A stretch of 64,000 nt of DNA from Devosia epidermidihirudinis (GCF_000971295.1 NZ_LANJ01000016.1:186001-250000), one strand, 5' to 3'; shown: positions 7,871 through 17,123, counted from the first letter of the stretch. Made by a program: numbers and translations. Notes: generated from the sequence alone by a model not told the origin.

Positions 7871-10078
7871 ATGAGCGACCAAAACCCCACCCAAACCCGC
7901 TTCCGTGTCGGCGGCATGGATTGCGCATCCTGTGGGGCCAAGGTGCAAACTGCTGTCAGCCGCCTCGCTGGGGTCGACGCGGTGGAAGTGTCGCTCAGCG
8001 CCGGGACGATGACGGTGACCCATCAGGGCAGCGTGCCGCCTGCGGTCATCGCCAAGACCGTCAAGTTCCTTGGCTATAGCGCGGTTCCGGCAGGCGAGAA
8101 AACGCGAGACGGCGGGCATGACCACTCCGCTCATGCGCACGACAACGACCATGGGCACAGCCACGGCGAGGCCGCGCCATCGGCGCACTTCGATCTCGGC
8201 GCAGGCCCATGGTGGAAAAGCCCCAAGGCCATGCTGACCGGGCTTTGCGCCATCGCGCTGGTGGCGGCCTATATCCTTGGACAAATCTTCCCCGTGCTCG
8301 ATCACTGGGCGTTTCTGGCGGCCATGCTGGTCGGCCTTGTGCCGATCACCCGGCGCGCTGCTGCCGCAGCGATGACGGGTACGCCGTTTTCCATCGAAAC
8401 ACTGATGAGCATTGCCGCCATCGGCGCCGTCTTTATCGGCGCGACCGAAGAGGCGGCGACCGTGGTGCTGCTGTTTCTTGTTGGCGAAATGCTCGAAGGC
8501 GTTGCCGCCAGCCGGGCGCGCGACAGCATTCGCGGGCTCGCTTCACTGGTACCCAAGACAGCCTTGCTGGAACAGAACGGGGTGACCACCGAAGTGGCGG
8601 CTGCAGCGCTGCGTGTCGGCCAGACCATTCTCGTGCGTCCCGGCGACCGCATTCCGGCTGATGGGGACATCGTCGACGGCGATAGCGCCATAGATGAAGC
8701 GCCCGTGACCGGCGAAAGCGTGCCCAAACGCAAGAGCGTGGGCGACACGGTCTTTGCCGGGACCATCAATACCGATGCGGTGCTGCGCGTCCGTGTCACG
8801 GCGGCGGCATCAGACAACACCATTGCCCGCGTTGTGCGGCTGGTTGAGGAAGCCCAGGAGAGCAAGGCGCCCACCGAGCGTTTTATCGACCGCTTCTCGC
8901 GCATCTATACCCCTGCCGTGCTGGTGGTCGGTGCGCTGGTGGCGATCGTGCCGCCGCTGCTGTTCGGGCAGGAATGGGCCGAGTGGATCTATCGCGGCCT
9001 TGCCGTGCTGCTGATCGGTTGCCCCTGTGCATTGGTCATTTCGACCCCGGCCGCAATTGCGGCGGGCCTGTCGGCCGGTGCGAGGCGCGGCCTGCTGCTC
9101 AAGGGCGGGGCTGTGCTGGAAACCCTGCGCACCATCACCATGGTCGCGCTCGACAAGACCGGCACGCTGACTGAAGGCAAGCCTGTCGTCACCGACATCA
9201 TCGCCTATGGTCGCAGTGAACGCGATGTGCTGTCGCTGGCCGGGGCATTGGAAACCGGCTCCAGCCACCCACTGGCACTGGCGGTGCTGGCGCGAGCCAA
9301 GGCCGACAAGGCCCCTGTGCCCCCCGCCGCTGCAGCCAAGGCGGTGCCCGGCAAGGGCGTTACCGGCACGGTAGGCGGCAAGGCGGTGTTCCTGGCCTCG
9401 GCGCAGGCAGCCGCAGCAATTGTCGCGCTGACCCCGGAGCAGGTCGGCCGCATCGAGGCGTTCAATGATGACGGCAAGACCGTCTCGGTATTGCTGGTGG
9501 ATGATGCCATTGTCGGCATTCTCGCCATCCGCGACGAGCCACGCGACGACGCACGGGCTGGCCTGGCAGCGCTGAAGGCCGCTGGAATTGGCGCCATCAT
9601 GCTGACCGGGGACAATGCGCGCACGGCGGCAGCCATAGGGCAGAGCCTCGGCATCGAGGTGCGCGCCGAACTGTTGCCCGAGGACAAGCAGCGCATCGTT
9701 CGTGAGCTGCAGGCCCAGGGTAAGGTCGTTGCCAAGATCGGCGATGGCATCAATGACGCACCCGCGCTGGCAGCGGCCGATATCGGCATTGCCATGGGCG
9801 GCGGCACCGACATTGCCCTCGAAACCGCCGACGCCGCGATTCTGCATGGTCGCGTCGGCGATATCGCCAATATGGTCCAGCTTTCCAACACGGTGATGCG
9901 CAATATTGCTCAGAACATCACCATCGCGCTGGGGCTGAAGGCGGTGTTCCTCGTCACCACCATTCTGGGCATTACTGGGCTGTGGCCCGCTATTCTGGCC
10001 GATACCGGCGCCACGGTGATCGTAACGCTCAACGCGCTGCGCCTGCTCGGCGTGCGCTTCGATACCGCCAAGGCCTAA
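7871..10078 (+). CDS. zntA: heavy-metal translocating P-type ATPase (Zn2+/Cd2+/Pb2+ exporter)
   Basis: A 735-residue P1B-type ATPase exporting soft divalent metals from the cytoplasm. In order: a heavy-metal-associated domain with GMDCASC (Cys18, Cys21), a His/Asp-rich linker (residues about 83-98), the first membrane helices, an actuator domain with TGES, the CPC ion-binding helix (GCPCALVIS, about 384-386), the phosphorylation motif DKTGTLTEGKP (Asp428), the TGDN and GDGINDAPAL motifs, and two final helices. Length is typical of ZntA/CadA. I chose ATG 7871 because GAGAGG lies seven bases upstream; an ATG at 7856 is less well placed. The CadR-type regulator and its operator immediately upstream indicate metal induction. 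Confidence 0.93.
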   Translation: MSDQNPTQTRFRVGGMDCASCGAKVQTAVSRLAGVDAVEVSLSAGTMTVTHQGSVPPAVIAKTVKFLGYSAVPAGEKTRDGGHDHSAHAHDNDHGHSHGEAAPSAHFDLGAGPWWKSPKAMLTGLCAIALVAAYILGQIFPVLDHWAFLAAMLVGLVPITRRAAAAAMTGTPFSIETLMSIAAIGAVFIGATEEAATVVLLFLVGEMLEGVAASRARDSIRGLASLVPKTALLEQNGVTTEVAAAALRVGQTILVRPGDRIPADGDIVDGDSAIDEAPVTGESVPKRKSVGDTVFAGTINTDAVLRVRVTAAASDNTIARVVRLVEEAQESKAPTERFIDRFSRIYTPAVLVVGALVAIVPPLLFGQEWAEWIYRGLAVLLIGCPCALVISTPAAIAAGLSAGARRGLLLKGGAVLETLRTITMVALDKTGTLTEGKPVVTDIIAYGRSERDVLSLAGALETGSSHPLALAVLARAKADKAPVPPAAAAKAVPGKGVTGTVGGKAVFLASAQAAAAIVALTPEQVGRIEAFNDDGKTVSVLLVDDAIVGILAIRDEPRDDARAGLAALKAAGIGAIMLTGDNARTAAAIGQSLGIEVRAELLPEDKQRIVRELQAQGKVVAKIGDGINDAPALAAADIGIAMGGGTDIALETADAAILHGRVGDIANMVQLSNTVMRNIAQNITIALGLKAVFLVTTILGITGLWPAILADTGATVIVTLNALRLLGVRFDTAKA

Positions 10079-10086
10079 AATCCAGC

Positions 10087-10115
10087 GCCCACCCGGGCAG
10101 GATGTTCGGGTGGGC
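10087..10115 (+). terminator. rho-independent terminator after the metal ATPase
   Basis: A perfect 9-bp stem (GCCCACCCG at 10087-10095 with CGGGTGGGC at 10107-10115) with an 11-base loop, followed by GTGCTTTTG. It begins nine bases after the ATPase stop codon. Confidence 0.75.
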
Positions 10116-10152
10116 GTGCTTTTGCGGCGGCGCTTTTGTATGAGATGGCGCC

Positions 10153-10749
10153 ATGAGCAGTCTCAGCACACTCGCCAGTACGGCCACGGGCCGACAAGAG
10201 ATCAAGAAAAGCCGCTTTATCGCGGTGGCCGGTCCTGTGAGCGACGAGGCCGAGGCGCGTGATTTCATCGCGACCCATAGCGATCTGACCGCCAACCACA
10301 ATTGCTGGGCCTGGCGGATCGGGCAGGGTTATCGCTTCAATGATGATGGCGAGCCGAGCGGCACGGCGGGCAAACCGATTCTGCAGGCGATCGACGGGCA
10401 GGCGCTGGACCGCGTGGCGGTGGTGGTGACGCGCTGGTTTGGTGGCGTGCTGCTGGGCAGTGGCGGGTTGATGCGGGCCTATGGCGGCACGGCGGCGCTG
10501 TGTCTGCGCAGCGCCGAGAGAATCGCGCTGCTCGATACCGTTCCGGCCACGGTGAGTTGCCTGTTTGGGGATCTGGCGCTGCTGCAGGCGCGCCTGACCG
10601 CTCTAGTGGGCGTGCAAATGCAGAGCCCGGCCTTTACCGAAACCGGCGCAGATTTGATTCTGGCGATTCCACGAGGCGATGCTGAGGCGGTTGCGCAGAT
10701 GGTCACGGACCTGACAAGCGGCCGCGCTATCGTGCGCCTGATCGAATAA
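10153..10749 (+). CDS. yigZ: YigZ/IMPACT family protein (UPF0029)
   Basis: A 198-residue protein with the N-terminal UPF0029/Impact domain: KKSRFIAVAGPVSDEAEA, then the family signature NHNCWAWRIG followed by DDGEPSGTAGKPIL and VVTRWFGGVLLGSGGLMRAY. A small ferredoxin-like C-terminal domain (about 135-198) completes it, as in E. coli YigZ. The family binds nucleic acids or ribosomes in some studies, but its bacterial role is not settled. It stands alone between two terminators, so it is probably transcribed by itself. Confidence 0.9.
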   Translation: MSSLSTLASTATGRQEIKKSRFIAVAGPVSDEAEARDFIATHSDLTANHNCWAWRIGQGYRFNDDGEPSGTAGKPILQAIDGQALDRVAVVVTRWFGGVLLGSGGLMRAYGGTAALCLRSAERIALLDTVPATVSCLFGDLALLQARLTALVGVQMQSPAFTETGADLILAIPRGDAEAVAQMVTDLTSGRAIVRLIE

Positions 10750-10777
10750 GTGCCGGAAAAATGGTGCGAACGCTCAG

Positions 10778-10800
10778 GCGCTGCAGCAGCGCGTCAGGTT
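10778..10800 (+). terminator. probable terminator after yigZ
   Basis: GCGCTG (10778-10783) can pair with CAGCGC (10787-10792) around a three-base loop, followed by a run of five T (GTCAGGTTTTTG). It lies 28 bases after the yigZ stop codon. Confidence 0.45.
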
Positions 10801-10821
10801 TTTGCAAAAAATGGAAAGAAA

Positions 10822-10897
<76 letters not shown>

Positions 10898-10994
10898 ATT
10901 TCATTGGGTGTTTCTAAGGGGCGTTGCCCGTCGAACGAGGCGGAACCTAAGGGATGATTCCGGAAGGCGCAAGTGCCTAAGTGACACTTTTTTA

Positions 10995-11025
10995 TTTGGT
11001 CGGCTGAACCAGCCAGCCGACCAAA
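10995..11025 (-). terminator. strong, bidirectional-looking terminator
   Basis: A perfect 12-bp stem (10995-11006 with 11014-11025) around a seven-base loop, with T-rich sequence on both sides. On the minus strand it starts 13 bases after the stop of the TIGR02300 gene and separates it from the tRNA-Ala gene. Confidence 0.85.
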
Positions 11026-11038
11026 AAATTCATTTAGA

Positions 11039-11443
11039 TCAACGGTCTTCGTCGCCGCCGACGTCAAAGCCGAGTTCGTCGTCCTCGTCTTCGTCTTCCT
11101 CAAGGAAAACGTCAGCTTCGTCTTCGCCGAGTTCTTCGTCGACTTCGACGTCCTCGACATCAGGAATGTCCTCGTCGCCGGATTCTTCGGCGTCGGCATC
11201 CTCGAGCGAAACGATCTCGGGCGCCGATGCGTCCTCGACCTCTTCTTCGTCTTCGGTCTCGTCCTCGTCATCCACCTTGCGGGCAGTTGCGGGAGAAGGC
11301 TTGCCGGCCAGAACCTGCTCGAAATAGGAGCGAGGATAGGACTTGCCGGTATAGGGGGACACGATCGGGTCGAGATTGAGATCGTAGAACTTCTTCCCGG
11401 TATCGGGATCGGTCCGTTTTGTGCCGCGTTCGGAACTGGCCAT
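11039..11443 (-). CDS. TIGR02300 family protein (FYDLN acid domain)
   Basis: A 134-residue protein. The N-terminal 45 residues carry the family signature GKKFYDLNLDPIVSPYTGKS, preceded by a basic stretch (SSERGTKRTDPDTG). The rest is an extremely acidic, Glu/Asp-rich tail with long runs of E and D, as is usual in this alphaproteobacterial family. The domain resembles a degenerate zinc-ribbon start but lacks cysteines here. Function is unknown. Its position divergent from aroA is conserved in many alphaproteobacteria (established synteny), and a strong terminator follows it. Confidence 0.9.
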   Translation of the reverse strand: MASSERGTKRTDPDTGKKFYDLNLDPIVSPYTGKSYPRSYFEQVLAGKPSPATARKVDDEDETEDEEEVEDASAPEIVSLEDADAEESGDEDIPDVEDVEVDEELGEDEADVFLEEDEDEDDELGFDVGGDEDR

Positions 11444-11626
11444 CGATGTTCCTCGTGGAAGGGTTTAGGGGCTTTCAAGGCCCGGTTCGGTCAGTCCGGT
11501 TATGGACAAACCCCGGCCCTGTCAAACCGAAAATGTGCCAGCCTGCCGCGCGCGCCATTGCCGCGATGGCCTAAACCACCATGCCCATGTTAAGCCCGAC
11601 CAGTTTCGTCTCTCAATTGCCGGCCC

Positions 11627-12982
11627 ATGACCAGTCCTGAACATACCGCGATTCCGCTCACAGCCACCGCCCCTTCCCCGCTGAGCGGACGCTTCGCGAC
11701 GCCAGGCGACAAGGCGATTTCTCATCGCGCGCTGATCCTGGCAGGGCTGGCGGTGGGCCAGTCCACCATTAATGGATTGCTTGAGGCCGATGACGTGCAG
11801 GCGACGGCGGCGGCGCTGCGGCAATTGGGCGTAACAATCGTCAAGCAGGGCGATGCCTATATCGTCTCAGGCCTTGGTGTGCGGGGGCTCGGCCAGCCTG
11901 CGGGCGAACTCGATCTTGGCAATTCCGGCACCGGCGTGCGCCTCCTGATGGGGCTTTTGGCCCCATATGACTTCGCCACCAGCTTTACCGGCGACTCCAC
12001 GCTGACCCGCCGGCCCATGCGGCCATTGCTCGATGCCTTGCGCGCGATTGGCACAAAGGTGACCAGCGCCGAGGGTGACCGTCTGCCGCTGACGCTGGAA
12101 GGTCCCGCCATGGCGCGACCCATTCATCACATCTCGGTGACGCCATCCGAACAATTGAAGTCGGCGCTGCTGCTGGCGGGGCTGCACAGCCCCGGCACGA
12201 CGACGATTGTCGAAAAGGTGCCGACGCGCGACCACACCGAAAAGCTGCTGGCGGCGTTTGGCGCTGAGATTGCCACCAGCGTTGACGATGCGGGCACCGC
12301 AACGATCACTCTGGCGGGTATGCCTGATCTGCGGCCCCAGCATGTGGTGGTCCCCGGCGATCCGTCTTCGGCGGGCTATGGCATTGTCGCCGCGCTGATC
12401 GTGCGCAAATCCGATCTGCTGGTGGAAAACGTGCTGATCAACCCGACGCGGACCGGGTTGATCGATACCCTGCTCGAAATGGGCGGGGACATTCAGTTTA
12501 TCAATCAGCGCGAAACCGGCGGCGACATTGTTGCCGATCTGCGCGTACGCTCCTCGCGCATGAAGGGGGTGACGGTCAGCGCCGAACATGCCGCTTTGAT
12601 GCTCGACGATATCCCGACCCTGGCGGTTGCCGCCGCCTTTGCCGAGGGGCCGACGCTGATTGAAGGGCTTGCCGAACTGCGCGAGCAGGAATGCGACCGG
12701 CTGGCCGCGACGCTGGCAGGGTTGAAGGCCAATGGCGTTGACTGTGCGCTGCGTGGCGATGCGCTCTCCATCACCGGGACGGGCAAGGTCACCGGCGGTG
12801 GCATGGCGCAGTCCTTTGGCGATCATCGCATTGCCATGAGCTTTCTGGTGCTGGGGCTTGGTGCAAAAAAAGGCGCCAGCGTTGATGACAGTGTGCCGAT
12901 CTCGGCCAGCTTCCCCCATTTTGCCGCAACATTGGCCGCTCTTGGCGCCCAGTTCGATCCTGCCGAGAAAGGCCAGCCATGA
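11627..12982 (+). CDS. aroA: 3-phosphoshikimate 1-carboxyvinyltransferase (EPSP synthase, class II-like)
   Basis: A 451-residue enzyme of the shikimate pathway that transfers enolpyruvate from PEP to shikimate-3-phosphate. It has the PGDKAISHRALILAG start (Lys29), RDHTEK, PGDPSSA, NPTRTGL and a C-terminal FGDHRIAMSF. These features follow the class II (CP4-like) enzymes rather than E. coli AroA. At the position of the CP4 Ala that excludes glyphosate, this enzyme reads LGNSGTGVRL, giving Gly101. It shares a 4-base ATGA overlap with cmk, so aroA-cmk are coupled. The ATG at 11627 has no strong ribosome site; a 183-base leader separates it from the divergent gene. Confidence 0.95.
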   Translation: MTSPEHTAIPLTATAPSPLSGRFATPGDKAISHRALILAGLAVGQSTINGLLEADDVQATAAALRQLGVTIVKQGDAYIVSGLGVRGLGQPAGELDLGNSGTGVRLLMGLLAPYDFATSFTGDSTLTRRPMRPLLDALRAIGTKVTSAEGDRLPLTLEGPAMARPIHHISVTPSEQLKSALLLAGLHSPGTTTIVEKVPTRDHTEKLLAAFGAEIATSVDDAGTATITLAGMPDLRPQHVVVPGDPSSAGYGIVAALIVRKSDLLVENVLINPTRTGLIDTLLEMGGDIQFINQRETGGDIVADLRVRSSRMKGVTVSAEHAALMLDDIPTLAVAAAFAEGPTLIEGLAELREQECDRLAATLAGLKANGVDCALRGDALSITGTGKVTGGGMAQSFGDHRIAMSFLVLGLGAKKGASVDDSVPISASFPHFAATLAALGAQFDPAEKGQP

Positions 12983-13620
12983 TCATCGCCGTTGACGGAC
13001 CCGCTGCGTCGGGCAAGGGCACTCTGGCGGGCGGCCTCGCCAATTATTACGGGCTGCCTTATCTCGATACCGGACTGCTCTATCGCGCCGTCGGCCTCGC
13101 CATTTCGGGCCACGAGGATCGCCCAAACTTTGAGACAGTGGCCATCGCGGCAGCTCAAGCGCTCGACGCCAGCCATCTGACCGATGTGGCCGAGCTGACC
13201 ACGGCGCAGACTGGCGTGCTGGCCAGCAAGGTTGCGGTTATCGGTGGTGTGCGGGCGGCTTTGTTCGACTATCAGCGCAATTTTGCCACCCAGCCGGGCG
13301 GCGCGGTGCTGGACGGGCGCGATATCGGCACCAAGATCTGCCCCGAGGCCGATGTGAAGCTCTTCATCCAGGCCGACAGCAAGGCGCGCATGGAGCGGCG
13401 CGCGCGCCAGCTGGAATCGCGCGGCGTGGTGGTTGATCGCTATGCGCTCTATCACCAGATAGAAGAGCGGGACGCCCGGGACTTGGCCAATCCCAATGGC
13501 GGCTTCTACAAAGCGGACGACGCGCACTTGCTCGATACGACGCTTCTCGATATAGAGGCCGCACTCCGCGCAGCCATCGCGATTGTCGATGGGACCATGG
13601 CGCGCAAGGCAGGGTCTTAG
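12979..13620 (+). CDS. cmk: cytidylate kinase
   Basis: A 213-residue nucleoside monophosphate kinase that phosphorylates CMP and dCMP using ATP. The Walker A loop is visible at the start (IIAVDGPAASGKGTLAGGLA), then LDTGLLYRAVG, the DGRDIGTKICPEADVKLFI core and the arginine-rich lid. The length is slightly short of the 225-230 residues of E. coli Cmk but typical for alphaproteobacteria. Its start overlaps the aroA stop by four bases. The order aroA-cmk-rpsA is widely conserved. Confidence 0.95.
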   Translation: MIIAVDGPAASGKGTLAGGLANYYGLPYLDTGLLYRAVGLAISGHEDRPNFETVAIAAAQALDASHLTDVAELTTAQTGVLASKVAVIGGVRAALFDYQRNFATQPGGAVLDGRDIGTKICPEADVKLFIQADSKARMERRARQLESRGVVVDRYALYHQIEERDARDLANPNGGFYKADDAHLLDTTLLDIEAALRAAIAIVDGTMARKAGS

Positions 13621-13789
13621 GGCCTTAATCCAACCTTGTGCGGTTCGGCCCCGGCCATCACCGAGCGATGCTACGGGAAACTACCGCAAATCAACGTTTT
13701 GATCGGGCGCTCGCGCGCCGGCATTTCCTCGTGAAATGGCGGGTTTCCGGTCCTTCAACCCCAAACCACCGGTGCAACGGAGAAGATAT

Positions 13790-15502
13790 TTGGCACAGCA
13801 AACTGTGACGAAAGAAGATTTTGAATCGCTGCTGATGGACTCGTTCGTTGATAACGAACCCCTAGAGGGTGCCGTTGTTAAGGGCACCGTCGTTGCGATC
13901 GAAAAGGACCTTGCGATCATCGACGTCGGTCTGAAGACCGAAGGCCGTATCGCACTGAAGGAATTCGGCCAGGCTGGCCGTGACGGCACCATCAAGGTGG
14001 GCTCGATCGTCGAGGTCTATGTTGACCGCGTCGAAAACGCTGCCGGTGAAGCCGTTCTGTCGCGCGAGAAGGCTCGCCGCGAAGAGAGCTGGGTCAAGCT
14101 CGAAGAAATGTACAACAACAATGAGCGCGTTGAAGGCACCATCTTCAACCAGGTCAAGGGTGGCTTCACAGTCGACCTCGAAGGCGCCATTGCGTTCCTG
14201 CCACGTTCGCAGGTCGATATCCGCCCAATCCGCGATATTGCTCCACTGATGAACGTGCCACAGCCTTTCCAGATTCTGAAGATGGACAAGCGTCGCGGCA
14301 ATATCGTCGTGTCGCGTCGTGCTATCCTCGAAGAGTCCCGCGCAGAACAGCGTTCGGAAATCGTCCAGCAGCTCGAAGAGGGCCAAGTTGTCGACGGCGT
14401 GGTCAAGAACATCACCGATTACGGTGCGTTCGTTGATCTCGGCGGCATTGACGGCCTGCTGCACGTTACCGATATCGCATGGCGTCGTGTGAACCACCCG
14501 TCCGAAGTGCTCACGATCGGCGAGACCATCAAGGTCCAGATCGTTCGCATCAACCACGAGTCTCACCGTATCTCGCTGGGCATGAAGCAGCTTCAGGCTG
14601 ATCCATGGGACGGCATCGAAGCCAAGTATCCGATCGAAGCCAAGTTCACCGGCCGCGTCACCAACATCACCGACTACGGTGCGTTTGTTGAGCTGGAGCC
14701 AGGCATTGAAGGCCTGATCCACGTGTCCGAGATGAGCTGGACCAAGAAGAACGTCCACCCCGGCAAGATCGTTTCGACCTCTCAGGAAGTCGAAGTTGTC
14801 GTGCTCGAGGTCGATCCCGACAAGCGTCGTATCTCGCTTGGCCTCAAGCAGACCCTGGCAAACCCATGGGAAAGCTTCGCCGAGAAGTTCCCAGTCGGTT
14901 CGGTCATCGAAGGCGAAGTCAAGAACAAGACCGAATTCGGTCTGTTCATCGGCCTCGACGGCGATGTGGACGGCATGGTTCACCTCTCCGATCTCGATTG
15001 GCAGAAGTCGGGCGAAATCGCTCTGGAAGACTACAACCGCGGTGACATGGTTTCGGCCAAGGTCCTCGACGTTGACGTCGAAAAGGAACGCATCTCGCTG
15101 GGCATTAAGCAGCTGTCGACTGGCGAGACCTCGTCGGACGCACCAGCTGGTGCTGATCAGGGCGGCATCCGCAAGGGCGCTGTGGTCACCGGTACCGTTG
15201 TTGAAGTCAACGAAGGCGGCATCGAAGTCCGCATCGCTGACACCGAAATGACCGCCTTCATCCGTCGTGCTGACCTCAGCCGCGATCGTAACGATCAGCG
15301 TCCAGAGCGTTTCAGCAAGGGCGAAAAGGTTGACGCTCGCGTCACCCAGTACGATCGCAAGACCTCGCGCATCCAGCTGTCGATCAAGGCACTGGAAATC
15401 GCCGAGGAAAAGGAAGCCGTCGCTAACTACGGTTCGTCCGATTCGGGCGCATCGCTGGGCGACATTCTGGGCGCGGCCCTCAAGGATCGCGAAACCAAGT
15501 AA
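13790..15502 (+). CDS. rpsA: 30S ribosomal protein S1
   Basis: A 570-residue protein made of six S1 (OB-fold) repeats; clear examples are GAVVKGTVVAIEKDLAIIDV, ITDYGAFVDLGGIDGLLHV and ITDYGAFVELEPGIEGLIHV. It binds mRNA at the small ribosomal subunit during initiation. I choose the TTG at 13790 (protein begins MAQQTVTKEDFE) because GGAGAAG lies just upstream; an upstream in-frame ATG at 13736 would add 18 unusual residues with no ribosome site. Codon choice differs from its neighbours, with many CCA prolines and CGT arginines, as expected of a highly expressed gene. A strong terminator follows. Confidence 0.93.
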   Translation: MAQQTVTKEDFESLLMDSFVDNEPLEGAVVKGTVVAIEKDLAIIDVGLKTEGRIALKEFGQAGRDGTIKVGSIVEVYVDRVENAAGEAVLSREKARREESWVKLEEMYNNNERVEGTIFNQVKGGFTVDLEGAIAFLPRSQVDIRPIRDIAPLMNVPQPFQILKMDKRRGNIVVSRRAILEESRAEQRSEIVQQLEEGQVVDGVVKNITDYGAFVDLGGIDGLLHVTDIAWRRVNHPSEVLTIGETIKVQIVRINHESHRISLGMKQLQADPWDGIEAKYPIEAKFTGRVTNITDYGAFVELEPGIEGLIHVSEMSWTKKNVHPGKIVSTSQEVEVVVLEVDPDKRRISLGLKQTLANPWESFAEKFPVGSVIEGEVKNKTEFGLFIGLDGDVDGMVHLSDLDWQKSGEIALEDYNRGDMVSAKVLDVDVEKERISLGIKQLSTGETSSDAPAGADQGGIRKGAVVTGTVVEVNEGGIEVRIADTEMTAFIRRADLSRDRNDQRPERFSKGEKVDARVTQYDRKTSRIQLSIKALEIAEEKEAVANYGSSDSGASLGDILGAALKDRETK

Positions 15503-15522
15503 GCTTTACTTGTTCGAACCCG

Positions 15523-15550
15523 GGCCCGCGCTTCACAGCGCGGGCCTTTT
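15523..15550 (+). terminator. rho-independent terminator after rpsA
   Basis: GGCCCGCGC (15523-15531) pairs perfectly with GCGCGGGCC (15538-15546) around the loop TTCACA, followed by TTTTGCTTT. It lies 20 bases after the rpsA stop codon. Confidence 0.9.
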
Positions 15551-15568
15551 GCTTTCTAACATCAGTCC

Positions 15569-16072
15569 ATGAGTACGCGATTGCATTGGCGCCCCCTGAC
15601 GACGCTCGACCTGCCCGCTGTGGAGGCGATCGCTGCTATCGTTCACCCGGCTTTCCCCGAGGATGCCGCGGTGTTTGCCGAGAGGCTTGCGCTGTATCCC
15701 GATGGCGCGCGCCTGCTCGAAGTCGACGGCGTTCCCTCCGGCTACATCCTCAGCCATCCCTGGCGCTTCAAGGCGCTGCCCGCGCTCAATGCGCAACTCG
15801 GCGCCATCCCGGCCGATGCCGACACCTATTACGTGCATGATCTGGCGCTGCTCAATGCCGCGCGCGGCACGGGTGCTGCTGCAATGATTGTCGGTGATAT
15901 CCTGCGCCTGGCCAGGGCCGGTGGCTACGCCACCATGAGCCTCGTCGCCGTCAATGGCTCGCTGCCGTTCTGGTATAAACACGGCTTCCGCACGCTCGAC
16001 GTTCCCGAGCTCACTGACAAGCTCAACAGCTACGAAGCCGCCGCCCGTTTCATGGTCAAGCGGTTGACCTGA
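15569..16072 (+). CDS. GNAT family N-acetyltransferase
   Basis: A 167-residue single-domain acetyltransferase. The acetyl-CoA binding segment is seen as YVHDLALLNAARGTGAAAMI (motif A, with the R-G-x-G-A turn), followed by MSLVAVNGSLPFWYKHGFR, the typical beta5-alpha4 region in which a Tyr/Phe supports the thiol. It starts 18 bases beyond the rpsA terminator and precedes sppA by 46 bases. The acceptor substrate cannot be predicted; the family acetylates amines from peptides to small molecules. Confidence 0.85.
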   Translation: MSTRLHWRPLTTLDLPAVEAIAAIVHPAFPEDAAVFAERLALYPDGARLLEVDGVPSGYILSHPWRFKALPALNAQLGAIPADADTYYVHDLALLNAARGTGAAAMIVGDILRLARAGGYATMSLVAVNGSLPFWYKHGFRTLDVPELTDKLNSYEAAARFMVKRLT

Positions 16073-16118
16073 TCGGCGGCGGTCGCTACGCCAACGGCAC
16101 TGACGATGCGAGGCACTG

Positions 16119-17087
16119 ATGAGCGAGCAGCCGACGATTGATCCCATCCGTAAGGCTGATGAGCCCCATGCGGTGATGGCAGCCGAGATTTATCGCCGGT
16201 CACGGGGGCTCTGGCGGGTGCTGGCATTTGTCGCTCTGGCCGTCGCTGTCATCGCCATTGCGGCGCGCTTTGCGCTGCCGTCGACCGGCGCAGGCGCTCA
16301 CATCGCGCGCGTGGTCGTCGATGGCACGATTTCCAGCGACCAGGGGCGCCTCAGGGCGCTTGCTGACCTTGGCGACGACGATGCGGTCAAGGGCGTGATC
16401 ATCTCGATCAATTCTCCGGGTGGCACGACGGCTGGCGGCGAGGAGCTCTACGAGGCGCTCGGCCGGCTGCGGGCCAAAAAACCGACCGTGGCGGTGATCA
16501 ACGAGCTGGGCGCGTCGGCGGCCTATATGACGGCGATTGCCACCGATCAGATTTTCGCGCGGCGTCTGTCGATCGTGGGCTCGATCGGTGTGCTGTTCCA
16601 GCACGTCAATGCCGGCAAACTGCTCGACACTATTGGCGTGGAGCTCGACAAGGTCGCTTCGGGGCCGCTCAAGGCCGAGCCCGATTACAGCAAGCCGATG
16701 GAGGGGGCGGCGCGCGCATCCATCGCGGCGCTGGTTGATGACAGCTTTCAGTGGTTCGTCGATGTCGTGGCCGAGCGGCGCGGCATGGAACGCCCCAAGG
16801 CGCTGGCTTTGGCCGATGGCCGGATCGTGACGGGACGCATGGGCGTCGAGACCGGTTTGATCGACGCCATTGGCGGCGAGCTTGAGGCGCAGGCCTGGCT
16901 GGAGGCCGAGCGTGCCGTCCCTGCCGATCTCGATGTTGTGACCGTCTGGCCTCTTCCGCAGGGCGATTTCAACTGGATTGCCTCATTTTTAGGCGGACAG
17001 GCCCGTGCGGCACTCGGATTACCCGCTGAAGGCCCCATTACGCTTGACGGCATGGTGTCGCTTTGGCAGGTTGGCGCTGCCTCATAA
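16119..17087 (+). CDS. sppA: signal peptide peptidase SppA, short (36K) form
   Basis: A 322-residue membrane-anchored serine protease that degrades cleaved signal peptides. It has a cytoplasmic N-terminus, one membrane helix (about 32-53, VLAFVALAVAVIAIAARFAL) and a ClpP-like periplasmic domain. Catalytic Ser133 lies in NELGASAAYM and Lys185 in SGPLKAEPDY, giving the Ser-Lys dyad. The length is that of a single-domain SppA, not the duplicated 67K E. coli form. It is followed by ihfB after 36 bases, an arrangement conserved in alphaproteobacteria. Confidence 0.92.
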   Translation: MSEQPTIDPIRKADEPHAVMAAEIYRRSRGLWRVLAFVALAVAVIAIAARFALPSTGAGAHIARVVVDGTISSDQGRLRALADLGDDDAVKGVIISINSPGGTTAGGEELYEALGRLRAKKPTVAVINELGASAAYMTAIATDQIFARRLSIVGSIGVLFQHVNAGKLLDTIGVELDKVASGPLKAEPDYSKPMEGAARASIAALVDDSFQWFVDVVAERRGMERPKALALADGRIVTGRMGVETGLIDAIGGELEAQAWLEAERAVPADLDVVTVWPLPQGDFNWIASFLGGQARAALGLPAEGPITLDGMVSLWQVGAAS

Positions 17088-17123
17088 GTGTAGAGGTGGG
17101 CGGCCTTAAATCCGGAGCCAGGA

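Noticed and set aside
11867-12919. Minus-strand open frame opposite aroA, and similar ones at 4460-5683, 8810-9847, 28692-29783 and 31790-32869
   Set aside because: All are antisense to well-supported genes and have the same His/Gln/Arg-rich shadow composition.
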